A stretch of 64,000 nucleotides of DNA from Clonostachys chloroleuca (lineage: Eukaryota; Ascomycota; Sordariomycetes; Hypocreales; Bionectriaceae), in contig JBANAY010000003.1 of the NCBI GenBank assembly GCA_037952775.1, forward strand, positions 22,258,001-22,322,000. Reading direction: 5' to 3'. Positions 46,882-57,668 of this stretch are shown piece by piece (positions within the stretch are counted from its first letter, which is position 1; every line of letters begins with the position of its first letter). Below the pieces are notes generated by a model that was not told where the DNA came from, made no database searches, and saw nothing but the letters and a program-made list of their open reading frames with translations. The translations under genes were made by a program, and so were the position numbers.

Positions 46882-48527
46882 ACTGGGATTACTTCTATCT
46901 ATTAGCATTTTTGGATTTTGGCCAGATTTTACTTTGTATCTGTTGATACCCTTTTGTTAGACCGCCAAATTTAGATGGAAGGTCGGCGTTCTCCAAGAGG
47001 CCTTGGACAAACGATCTGTTTTACTTGTTCTACTTTGACTCCTGACTTTGTGATATGTTTTGCGTATAGGGTGAATTATCATACCATCTGGTGTTAACAT
47101 AGCCAAATCACAGGTAGTTTGTAGGCAGAATCCATATATGGGAGGCCAGCGTTCCGTCTTAACCTTCGCGTTCGAGAGGGATAGCCCCAAAGCTTGTTTG
47201 ATTCATGCCGAATCGCCGTAAAATAGCTGAGAGGTAGTAGAACTATCTGCTTGAGACTGAGGAGTGTGAGCCGACCAAGAAGGCTCGAAGCGGGTCATCC
47301 TGAACGTACCTATGTTTGCTGCACAGTTGATCCTGCGGAGACATGGACAGAATGAATACATGCAAATTTATCAGATGTTAAGATTAGGGTACATCAGAAC
47401 ATAAGGCGACCATCAATATTTATTTAACGCCATTTGTTCATAGTTTGGGGTCGAGTTCTTAGAGAAAGCGTGACGTGTCAAACAGTCAATTGCAAGGCAG
47501 GACTTGATGTCATGCATTCCAACACTAAATAACTTGTTCGAAACGAAGTGGGGAGAATTTTTGTGTGCGATATGGTAGAGAAGTCGAGAGTATCTGGAAA
47601 AAGGTATAGATGAAGTATTGTGACGGATCTATATTTCAGGGTCATCGTATCGTAGCGAAAATTGGAAGTGAATGGGCCAAGATGGAAGACAGAGTTTGAA
47701 AGTTTAGATTATATATTCTGGACTCGCTTGGGAGATGATTCTCATATCTTGGCGGTAGTGAGTACTGTATTTTCACGGCGTGGCCATGATGCACTTGGAG
47801 CCCCTATAGGATAATGAGAAGGGTAATTTTGCCAAGAGCAGATACGTGGAAATGTTAAGAATGAGGGGGTTTGTCCGTGTCTGACCTCGTGCATCGAAGC
47901 GACGACATATCTCCATACCCTCTGTGGTCAAAAACCTACCTTCTCATTCCGGCTCGGTCATGGAGCTTGACACTCGGGGAGAGAATATAACATTTATTGG
48001 AACTCGGTAGCTCGGAGTATCCGACGTGCCCAACATACCGGCCACATCAACGGGAACGACTGAATCGAAAAGACGGGCTGTTTCTTTGTTAGTAATGAGA
48101 CGGGCGGCAGATGGACCCGACGCAACGTCTGTTTCGTATCGATCGACCCTAGCCTCCTATCTCCATGTCCATGCATGACGTGGAGGGTGGTTATAGGTGT
48201 TTTAGCCTTTCGCTGTGCAGTTACGAACCCGATAACGAGGATGATAGCTTCGCTTATGCCCCCAAAAGTGTTGAGGTCTTCGGTTTTGCTCATCGTCATG
48301 TCGACACAGCCTACCTTGGCAGATCGACATTGTCATGGTGGGGTCTCATGCAGCTCCCGTATAGCGATCTGGCGGTTGCATTTGGATATTCGGGTCGGAG
48401 GATTTTTAGCATCCGAGATACCGTAGGTTCGCCAGACGTGATGATCGCTACTGGCTCGAATGCGATGTAAACTCGATACCTAGTAAAAGAGTTATTGGCT
48501 TGCTGGGTTGCTGTGATTCGGGTTGGA
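46882..48527. other. Intergenic region
   Basis: About 1.6 kb. Overlapping short open frames at 47994-48299 and 48165-48470 on opposite strands show no domain. No repeat was recognised. Confidence 0.4.
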
Positions 48528-48535
48528 TATATATA
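48528..48535 (+). promoter_or_regulatory. TATA box of the first tandem P450
   Basis: TATATATA lies 93-100 bp upstream of the ATG at 48628. Confidence 0.45.
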
Positions 48536-48627
48536 CGTCGTCCAAGCCCGCTTGCTTCTGATATGATGAGCGCAACGAAAGATCCTCCGCCAATACTGTA
48601 AATCACAGCGGAAAAAAAATCAGAATC

Positions 48628-50400
48628 ATGTCTTCCGCAGCAGCAGCTCGGCCAACCCTTTCCGCCTGGGGTGTAACCTTTCCCCTTGTAGACCCAGGTG
48701 CTAAGCTAGCAATCCCAACTTGCATTGCTCTCATGCTGGGAGTCGCCATCTTCATCCGCGCGATCGGGGGCATCAAGACCTCCAAGATCCCTCTTCTCAA
48801 CCCTCCCAAAGGGTTTGATCTGACCAACTGGGATGCGAGAAAGAACTTCGGTCGGCGCTCAGGAGAGCTTATGCAGGAGGGATTGACAAAATACAAGGGC
48901 CAGATGTTCAAGGTGATGACGGAGTCTGGAGAAATCACCATCGTCCCGTCTGCTTTGGCCAATGACATTCGAAACGAGCCTAATTTGAATTTCATGAAAG
49001 CCATTGCGGAAGACTTCCATTCACATCTGCCCGGTTTCGAGGCTTTTGCGGGTGGCACTCGTTCAGATGCCCTTATCCAGACAATGGCTCGGAAGCAGCT
49101 TACCAAATCTCTCAGTACGTCCATTCCTTTACTTTGTAGTGTACATGCTGACTGTGTTTGTAGACAAAGTGACGGAACCCCTGTCTGAAGAAACAAATTT
49201 CGCAACTGAGCTTCACTTTGGGAAGTCGCCTGGTAAGTAGAGAAAAGCTGCATCAACTTCCGAAACGAGCTAATAGTTACGCAGAGTGGAAAGCATTCGC
49301 CATCTATCCCGAGATCCTCGATATTGTCGCCCGAATTTCATCCCGAGTTTTTCTTGGCCCAGCTGTTTGCCGCAACCAAGACTGGCTCGATATTACGAAG
49401 AGTTATACCTTGGAGGCATTTTCTGCTGCCACCAGCCTCCGCGAATATCCTAATTGGCTACGAAACTTGGTTCACCGGTTCCATCCAGGGTGCACAGCAC
49501 TTCGAGTGAAGGGAGCTAAGGCTAAAGATATCATCACCCCAGTGATTGAAGAGAGGAGAAAGGCGAGGGCAGAATCAGCTGCTCGAGGCGAGCCGCCGAC
49601 TTTCTATAATGATGCGATTGAATGGCTGGAAGAGGAGAGCAAGGGTGTTTCGTATGATGCTGCTGTTACTCAGCTTTCTCTCTCGATGGCTGCGATCCAC
49701 ACTACTTCTGATCTTTTGACTGAGACTCTACTCCGACTCGCAAGACGACCCGCCCTGATAGAAGAGCTTAGAAAAGAAATCACTGAGGTGCTTCAAGCTG
49801 AAGGGTGGAAGAAAACATCATTGTACAACATGAAGCTTCTGGATAGTGTCATCAAGGAATCTCAGAGGCTCAGACCTATCTCTATGGGTAAGTATCTCTC
49901 ATCTCAACATTGAACTGGCAATCACCATGTTGAAGAATGTCAGCCATCTAACCTTGGCATTAGTATCTATGATCCGAAAGGCGGTCGGAGATGTCAAACT
50001 CCCGAACGGCAACATAATTCCCAGAGGAACTCGGACAGCTGTTCTGATGGACAAGCACCGGGATTCGGGTATCTATGCCAACGCCGACGAGTTCGACCCC
50101 TACCGCTTTCAAAAGCAGCGCGGGACGGAAACGGACAACGCCGCACATCTCGTTTCGACAGGACCTGCGAGCTTGGGCTTTGGACACGGCCAGCACGCGT
50201 GCCCTGGCCGCTTCTTCGCAGCAAACGAGATCAAGGTTGCTCTTTGTCATCTGATTGTCAAGTACGACTGGAAAGTGGCTGATGACGCGACCCCTGAGCC
50301 CGAGCCTCTGCGATATTCCTTCTCTCTCCAGGTTGACCCCTCAGCTGAGCTCTATGTTAGGAGGCGACCGACGGCGGTATTGGATATCGATTCGATCTAG
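48628..50400 (+). CDS. Cytochrome P450, CYP68/ent-kaurene-oxidase-like
   Basis: This is a complete membrane P450 of about 531 residues. Exons are 48628-49114, 49164-49232, 49285-49887 and 49964-50400. It has an N-terminal membrane helix (about 28-47), an I-helix of the form MAAIHTTSDLL in place of the usual AGxDT, the K-helix KESQRLRP (ExxR), and the heme loop FGHGQHACPGRFFA with its cysteine ligand. The HTTS I-helix and HACPGRFFA loop are typical of the fungal kaurene-oxidase/CYP68/CYP503 group, which oxidises terpenoids and other secondary metabolites. No terpene cyclase or other backbone enzyme lies in the window, so the substrate is open. It is followed in tandem by an unrelated P450 531 bp downstream. 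Confidence 0.93.
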
Positions 50401-50931
50401 GAACTCCGCCGCAAACTCCGCCAACAGTTGGAGAAGGTGTATCGGTTTTAACAGACTAGAATCGAGCATGCATAATTGAAGGCCGCTCCGCCAATGGAAC
50501 TGCTTGTTTTGTAACTTTAAGGTCGTATACGCGTATTGATATCCTCCTGGCGGGGTCACACGTAACCGCATCTGCATGTGATCGGATTTTAACCCACTCC
50601 GCAAGGACGTACTTCGTTCTCAAATGGATAGTGACTACGCGAACGAGCCTCCCATTGGTTGTTTAGCAAGCAGAATCCTTGAGTTTCATTCTTCACGCGC
50701 AGTCTGCTACCCTGCCATGTAACGGTTCACGCATCAGAAGGAGGAATGATCCGCCGAAAGGAGACATATCTTGCTGGGCCGGCACGGTGGTCCGAGAGTT
50801 TCGTGAAGCCCGCCGCCCGACTATCCGACAGCATTGCTCTTTAAGTTCGTTATGTTTCAGGCACTTGTTCACGGGTCCTCTCCATATTCTTCGAGCCAAA
50901 TCCATCAACAGACAGTACATTATTCTTCACA
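50401..50931. other. Spacer between tandem P450 genes
   Basis: The 531-bp spacer serves as terminator and promoter between same-strand P450 genes. No feature stands out. Confidence 0.4.
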
Positions 50932-52680
50932 ATGTCGTTTATTTGGTTAGTTGTCCTGATTGTGAGTATTTTCTTGATTTACACTGCTCTTAGCCTCATG
51001 AGAGCTGCTATTAGGTATGCTCGGTGAATGTAAGACTTACTTAGCTTTTACGACCTAGATTCCCGTATACTTCGTGGTTATTGGAATCTACAACGCTTAT
51101 TTCCATCCTCTGGCTCGTGTTCCCGGTCCGAAGCTGTATATCTTTACTCAGATTCCATTCAATTACCACTCAATCAAGGGAGAATGGAATAATGTCCTCA
51201 AGCAACTTCATGATCAATACGGGCCTATTGTTCGGTTCGACATCAATCGTGTGTCTCTGACGACGGCGGATGCATTCAAGACCATATATGGGCACAAGAA
51301 TGATGCAGACAAGACATTCCACAAGGATCCCTCGGGATACAGGGCTAAGAAAGTGGCCTCGCACATTATTAACGCCAACCACGAGGATCACAAGCGCATG
51401 CGTCGCCTTATATCACACGCCTTTTCAGACAAGGCGCTTCGCAACCAAGAGCCGGTGGTACAGTCCTATGTTGACAAGCTGATGGGTAGACTCTCCGAAG
51501 CTTCTGACCGAAATGAGACCGTGGATCTGGTTCGTTGGTACAACTTTACAACATTCGACCTCATTGGAGATCTTGCATTTGGACAGTCGTTCCAATGTCT
51601 AGACAGCGGAAACTACCACCCTTGGGTACGGATGATCTTCGAGAACATCAAATCCTTCACGTATCTGATGGTTGCGCGGCGTCTCGGGTTTGAGGGGTTG
51701 GCACCATATATAACCCCGGCACATTTGGCAAAGAGCGCTCGAGAGCATGCCGAGCTCACAAAGGAGACGGCAAGGAAGCGAATCGCAAGCAAGGATACCG
51801 AGAGAGAGGACTTTATGTCGTACATCCTCCGCCATAATGACGAGAAGGGCATGTCGGAGGACGAGATTATTGAGAATAGCAACATTCTCATCATAGCTGG
51901 CAGCGAAACCACAGCGACTCTACTCAGCGGTGCCAGTTTTTACCTCTTGAAGAACCCTGAAAAGATGGAAAAGGTAGTTCAGGAGGTACGCTCGTCCTTC
52001 ACTTCTGAAGCCGACATTACGATCCAGAGCGTCAGCCAGCTTCCGTACATGATTGCCGTCCTTCAGGAGGCCTTCCGCATGTGTAAGGCGTACTTTCCTC
52101 AGATATCTTGAAGAACTTAGTGTTGACACAATACAGATCCTCCGGTACCATCAATCTTGCCAAGGGTTTGCCCCAAAGGCGGGGAATACTTGGAAGGATA
52201 TTGGCTCCCTGAGAATGTGAGTCTCTACCTTGCAACGAAGCTGATGTGTATTAACCTGAGCCCCCACATCGCAGACAATGGTAGGAGTACCCCAATGGGC
52301 AGCATTCCAAAGCGCACGAAACTTTCGAAATCCTTCCAGCTTCGTCCCTGAGCGCTGGCTCGACGATCCGGAGTATTCCGGCGACCAAAGGGCCGTGGTG
52401 CAACCGTTCTCGATGGGCCCTCGGAATTGTGTTGGCAAAAAGTGAGTTCCGCCCTGCTTGATAAGAGAGCGAAGAAATGGAGAACAAAACAGCCATCTAA
52501 TCATGTGGATATAGTCTTGCTTATGCTGAGATGAGACTCATCTTTGCACGCCTTCTGTGGACGTATGACATCGAGCTGATGCCAGAAAGCGAGAATTGGA
52601 ACGACCAGAAGATTTTTGCGCTATGGGAAAAGAAAGAACTCAAAGTTAAGTTGACGAATCGTGTTGGATTGCCGGAGTAG
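50932..52680 (+). CDS. Cytochrome P450, CYP65-like (isotrichodermin-hydroxylase-like)
   Basis: This is a complete P450 of about 488 residues. A 30-nt first exon (50932-50961) encodes the start of the membrane helix. The other exons are 51059-52082, 52137-52216, 52275-52441 and 52515-52680; all phases agree. Landmarks are YNAYFHPLARVPGPKLY, the I-helix IIAGSETTATLL, ExxR as EAFR, and the heme loop FSMGPRNCVGKNLAYAEMRL. The PRNCVGKNLAYAEMR loop is typical of the CYP65-like group that includes trichothecene-pathway hydroxylases, but this group is large and used in many pathways. Paired with the upstream CYP68-like gene, it may form part of a secondary-metabolite gene set extending beyond the window or one that has lost its backbone gene. 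Confidence 0.93.
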
Positions 52681-54157
52681 ACAGCTTGAGCTGGCTTTCT
52701 TTGCCTCCATCATATGGATGTTCTTTGTTTTTATCATATGGACACTTCATATGTGACGGTGTTAGGTAGCATTGTGTCCTTTGGGAAATGACGGGGTTGT
52801 ATTCTAGGGTTTATGTAGCTGGCTCATATTTATGATGTCTCTGCTTCATCTTTGTGTACCTGTGTTTCATAAGCATGGTGTTGATAAGGTGTGCAAGATT
52901 GTGTACTTCAGCTTGTGCATAAATCGACTCATGGAGTGGCCTTTCGTTAGCTTTAGTCACTTTAATGTTTCATTTAGATGACAGTCTCTACAATACGAAC
53001 ATGAACCAAATCATCGTACATTGGATCGCTTCTTTGCTACCACTTCCTTGGCTGCTGCTCCGTCTGGAATCGGCATCTGGGGAGTAGACGCGTGGAGCTC
53101 GCCCCAGCCAGCGGTTCCCTGCAGTTGCCCCGACTCAGGCTCAGGTGAGTGGACTTCCGGGGGTGAGCCACTGTCGCGTGCCCTAACTGCAGCCGGCCGG
53201 CCCACTAAGCGCGCCAGAGCAGCAGCCGAACAGCGACCCGCCCACCATTTGATAGCGTGTCTCTCAGGCGGTGGTTGGTGCTGATCAGCGACACCGAAGA
53301 TCAAATGATCCCTTCACCTTCGCCACAGAGACGTGACACCCATGGCCATGTCCCCCACGTTATCCGAGCTGGATCCTGCCGGCCTGCCAGATCTGCGACG
53401 AACAGGACGGCTTTGTCTTCTGCTTGAATAGTTGGGTAGTGCCATATGTCACCCTCAGCAACACAGCCGCCAGTCAAGCGACATGCTGACCGCGGCCTGA
53501 TACATAGAGAAGCTGCGTGATTTCAGTGCATGAGGTGGCCAAATCAGATTGTCCACGTCCAGCCCCATCATACAGCTATTACTTTTGGCCACTCATCCTT
53601 GTCACTGAACTGATCCAGTATACTCGTGAGGCCCTGGCCATCGCTGTATATGTAACCTCTCCTGGCAGATGCCCCTGGCTCAGCAAGTAATATCTACCTT
53701 GGGCCGGCAGTAGAACAGCGGATAGTCTTAGCACCACAATGTGAATATTGGAAGTATCAATACCAGATATCCAAACGGACATGCAGTCTCGCAAGCCTCT
53801 CGCGAGAGTACACAGGCCTGAGCTCGGTGCGTGCGCCAAAGGGTCAGCCCAGCTCAATTGGGGAGCCATGTCATCTGAATGGCTTCTGAGTGGCCGGGGC
53901 AATCCTGTGGCCGTCCGTTGTCGGCGTGCCACCAAAACATGCAGCCAGTAATACCAGGTGTGTCAGGTAGCTATCGCCACCGGCAACAGCAGACAGACGC
54001 CTCAGCTGCCTGTTATGAGGCTCGCCTGCCCCGCCTTCTTTCCATCTCCATTCCATTCTCTTTCTTGGTGAATCACGACTCCTGCGAGCCAGGAATCGAT
54101 TGACTATCTTTATCCATCTCTAATCAATCAGGCCACAAGCCTTCCCATCCCATCGCC
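52681..54157. other. Intergenic region
   Basis: About 1.5 kb. Open frames on opposite strands at 53011-53304 and 53579-53935 overlap with shadow frames and have no domain, so they are not called. No repeat was recognised. Confidence 0.4.
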
Positions 54158-54841
54158 ATGCATCGCCGCAGCGAATCCGCGCTCTCGACGTCCAATTGCT
54201 CGCCGCCGTCCTACTCGGTCAAGCACTGGAGTCCGTTTGCCGAAGTTCAAGAGGATAGATTTTCACTGATTGAGCCCAGCGAAGCGCCCAGCGAAACGTC
54301 CACCGAGCCCTCGACCACCGTCTACACGGCCGAGTCCCGGCGAACCTCCTTCACGCCCACCATCGAGGGCAGCTGGAACGACGTCGACGGCTACTACTCG
54401 GTGCCCTGGCCCGGCCAGACCTTCATGATCCTCGAGGCCGAGACCCGCCGGACCATCGCCCTCACCGACAAGGGCATCCGGCTGAAGAACGCCATCGACG
54501 TCGAGAGCAGCGACTGCCACTTCCTGTGCGTCGAGCGCGACGGCTACTTCGGCTTCCTCAACCCGGCCCGCGGGCGATACATAGGCCACGACGGTGAGGG
54601 CAAGGAGGGCATGCGCGGGACGGCCAAGAAGCTCAGCTGGTGGGAGTACTGGGTCGTACGCAAACACCCGGACGGGGGCTACTGCCTCCTCGTGCCCGAG
54701 GGCCGGTCCCTCAAGCTCGTCGTCGTGGCCGAGGATGGAGAGACACTGGCGAGGGCAGACCACGGCATCACACGATGGAATTTTGCCCGGCTCTCCGGCC
54801 AGCAGACGCAGCAGTTTGCTGGGTATCGCCACTCGACTTGA
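54158..54841 (+). CDS. Fascin-like beta-trefoil protein, function unknown
   Basis: This intronless protein of 227 residues has a Ser/Thr-rich disordered N-terminus (about 1-70). The globular part has repeated short strands: FMILEAETRRTIALTD, HFLCVERDGYFGFLN, RYIGHDG, WEYWVVRKHPDGGYCLLV, LVVVAEDG and WNFARL. The pattern CVERDGYFGF...GRYIGHDG...HPDGGY...W.F matches a widespread fungal family predicted to fold as a fascin/agglutinin-like beta-trefoil. There is no signal peptide, so it is probably cytosolic. The biological role of the family is not established. It is very G/C-rich at third positions. Confidence 0.75.
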   Translation: MHRRSESALSTSNCSPPSYSVKHWSPFAEVQEDRFSLIEPSEAPSETSTEPSTTVYTAESRRTSFTPTIEGSWNDVDGYYSVPWPGQTFMILEAETRRTIALTDKGIRLKNAIDVESSDCHFLCVERDGYFGFLNPARGRYIGHDGEGKEGMRGTAKKLSWWEYWVVRKHPDGGYCLLVPEGRSLKLVVVAEDGETLARADHGITRWNFARLSGQQTQQFAGYRHST

Positions 54842-56466
54842 GAGGAATCTCGGGTCGTGTTAAGTCTGCCCGGTGCAGACATGTGTCAATGAACTGATTG
54901 ATTTTGAGCGTGATTTGCTATTTCCTCCCACCCTTCACTTTACATCTACCCGCAGGCGGTCTATAGCAAGGGAGGCTCATATACCTTAATTTGGATCCTG
55001 CCATCTAACTTGGCGTTTCCTTGATACAAATAAAAAAAAGATCACAGGGGCTTCGTCTTTGTCCCTGATGCACTCCAATCTTATTGTTTTCCTACCTATC
55101 CGTGACTACCTACCGCCATATTTGAGGTGATCTGGGCCTTTGGTCGCTGAATATTCGATCCCCCAAGTTGTCGATCAGATCTTAAAGACTGTAAATACCC
55201 AGGCGTCTCGTCATTATTCCGTGGCATTGCAGTTGAGCTTTCGTATGTCGGCCCGTGACTTGACCTTCACTTCGCCCGTCCTGTTTGGACTTTTAAAAAG
55301 TCACGTTTGGCACGAGATCGGCGGTCAAAAAAGGATGAAAACAATGGTTGCGATTTGACCCAATCTAGGGACAAATGAATGGTCCTGCAGCTAGATTACC
55401 TCAGCTATGACTTCAATGACATATCTTGAAAGTCAAATGAAAGTCAAATACAACGAACAGGAACCAAGCTTCATAACACAACCTATCCCTTGAAGTAAAT
55501 TTTCGATAATGATGATTATCTTTTAGGTCACATTCTTTCAGAAACACTGGGCTCTCAGTATGCTAGCTCTTATGGAAGGTTGCTCGTACCCTCTTGTTCC
55601 TAGTGCCAAGTTTGAGACTTTTCTTTTCTAGTCTTTAGGCAACAAAACGGATCTGAGGGTTCAATTCTATCGTTTTTAGTTCGGAATTCTTGGTTAGATT
55701 CAGCAAGTTCTTGGATGTTGTTTCGGTCTTTGACCCCGCCTACCTCAAAGTATCTCATCATATGCTAACCGAGGCAAACACAGGTCGCGCTGCCCAGACC
55801 AGTTTTCTAATCACAATAAGGCCACTACTAGATCAAAAGCGACCGAATCCAATACTATACGATGCAACGCAATACTGAAATTATCACCGAAGCGTAGGGC
55901 TGTGTAGGTGGATCCGATTGCAACATCAAACACCACCACTTGCTGGAGCAGTCTTGCGTACTTCTATGTCTGACCTCATAATAAATCATCGATCAAGTTA
56001 TAGTTTAATGAGGAATGTATGCAGTACCTGGCGTTGGTTATCAGCGGAGAGTGTAGCTCTCTTGCGCCCTCCTCGTTCCCATCCAGCATTTCTTTTTTCC
56101 TTCTGAATCACCCTTCTTTCATGTTCCTCAAGAGATCGAAGGTTCTTTTTGTAAGGCCATTGATGCTGACGCCGAGAACCAGAATATTGGCTCCATAATT
56201 GCAGCCCTATCAAAGATGGGCAACTCACCCCATGATGTTACATTGACATGGACAAGCCGGCCTCCCTCGCTGTAAGGCAGCTACGTCAAGGCAGAATTAT
56301 AGTTACAAAAGCCCTTATCTTTTTTTCAGAAGTTTGGCCACGAGCTCTCTTCAAAAAAATGGCGATTATTCTTCTCTGTCGGCTGAAGCTTGTGTTGTCA
56401 AGTTGCGACTACCAAGGAGGGGAAACACACAGTGCAATCTAGCTTTACCAGACATCAAAACAAAAC
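54842..56466. other. Intergenic region
   Basis: About 1.6 kb of AT-leaning sequence with short unsupported open frames (55140-55358, 55690-55878, 55918-56106). No RNA gene or repeat was recognised. Confidence 0.4.
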
Positions 56467-57213
56467 ATGAGACTTGGTCATTGTCTTCGCTACGAGCTAC
56501 TCTTCCTCGCGATTGGAGTATTGGCCAATGCCAGCACGGAAGTAGTCAATGCCAACCCTCGCAAGTCATTCCAGAGCATTGCCTAAGCCCGGTTAGACGA
56601 GCTTCTCAGCACCTCTGACCTAGACGCGAGGCTCGTGGAGCGCGCAGAGTGCGGCCTTGGCAAGAAGGTCTGCAACAACGGCTGCATCCCCATGCTGGCC
56701 ACATGCTGCGAGACCGGGGGAGGTTATTGCGATATCTCGGAATACTGCACCTCGGATGACGGATGTTGTCCTATCGGCAAGACCTGCTCTGGTACTGGTT
56801 CCCGCTCTATTGGCGAAGTTCCATGCGGGTCAAAGGGTTGCTGTATGCCTAGCGATGGGGAATGCTGTACGTCTGGAACTGGGTACTGCCCCAAGGGGAA
56901 ATCTTGCATCGTCCGAGACGGCGAGACGTTCTGTTCCTCTGATGGTACGAGCTATTCGTATACATTCAACCTAAGGAGCAGTTCACTCGCCACATCGACA
57001 AGATCCCTCACACTCGATCTCACCTCACTATCTTCGTCGATCGAGAGGGCAACGACAACAACAACCGCATGGACGGTGTTGGCCACCATGACAACATGCT
57101 TGAAACTGGGGATGCGGTTCTCGGCTTCTGGGCGCTGCTCAACTTGCAACTCATTTGTCCATGCTGCCTCGATGTCTTTCATTGGGAGCTTCTCTGGGTC
57201 TGGACTTGAGTAG
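56467..57213 (+). pseudogene. Cysteine-rich secreted protein gene with in-frame stop
   Basis: An ATG at 56467 begins a good signal peptide (LLFLAIGVLANAS). The same frame continues through a propeptide-like segment into a cysteine-rich module (CGLGKKVCNNGC, CCETGGGYC, GCCPIGKTC, GCCMPSDGECC). This is the pattern of a common fungal family of secreted, often GPI-anchored proteins. A single TAA at 56584-56586 breaks the frame between signal and module. A CAA to TAA change (C to T) would explain it. I found no intron that removes the stop and keeps frame. After about 56950 the frame runs antisense over the F-box gene and has no conserved character, so the usual Ser/Thr-rich tail and anchor seem lost. 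It is called a pseudogene, though a later internal start (56635 region) could give a non-secreted product. Confidence 0.65.
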
Positions 57214-57668
57214 TCCAAAACGTGGCATCTGAGGTCGATGTTGGTGACGTCCCTATGTTTGAAGACGTCGTTGATGTAGGGGAGATGTCTCAGCACATCG
57301 ATGGCGAATGGGGTCTTGCCAAAGTGGGCGCAGGCCGTGGGCGTCATGTCAGGCCAGCCAAGTGGCGGCGGTGTCTTCACCAAGTCGGCGGGAAACTTGA
57401 GACGCTGGAGGAAGCTATAGTATTCCCGGAAGGGAGCGACGAGCAACTCGCGTAAGGCGGCAGTAATCTTGCGTTCGTTCTGAAGGTACACCTCGTTGAG
57501 CTGGCGAGAGCAGAGGCGGAGCGCAACTACGATTTTAAAATTGGGCATGCACAGAAAGATCTCAGCCTGAAGCTCGACAGGAAGCTTCATGAGACCAACT
57601 GTCCCCTGCATCTCGTACTTGGAAGACGACGACGGTGTTGAATGTCCGGCCGCCAACTGCTCAAACAT
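56952..57668 (-). CDS. F-box-like protein, possibly truncated
   Basis: This open frame of 238 residues has an F-box-like segment at about 27-65 (LMKLPVELQAEIFLCMPN, ALRLCSRQLNEVYLQNERK). The middle (residues 70-175) resembles fungal F-box protein tails with many aromatic and proline residues. The last 70 residues (a VVVVVA stretch and acidic/valine-rich text) lie antisense to the cysteine-rich pseudogene and look less protein-like, so the gene may have lost its original 3' end. It is intronless. Confidence 0.6.
   Translation of the reverse strand: MFEQLAAGHSTPSSSSKYEMQGTVGLMKLPVELQAEIFLCMPNFKIVVALRLCSRQLNEVYLQNERKITAALRELLVAPFREYYSFLQRLKFPADLVKTPPPLGWPDMTPTACAHFGKTPFAIDVLRHLPYINDVFKHRDVTNIDLRCHVLDYSSPDPEKLPMKDIEAAWTNELQVEQRPEAENRIPSFKHVVMVANTVHAVVVVVALSIDEDSEVRSSVRDLVDVASELLLRLNVYE

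Noticed and set aside
47994..48470. Opposed open frames that might be remnants of a gene
   Set aside because: No family resemblance in either strand; probably chance.
48628..52680. A trichothecene-type gene cluster around the CYP65-like P450
   Set aside because: No terpene cyclase, acetyltransferase or matching regulator is present; the P450 group is too broad to imply that pathway.
53011..53304. Complementary open frames on both strands near 53 kb
   Set aside because: Mirror frames in GC-rich DNA without domain or codon bias; neither stands out over the other.
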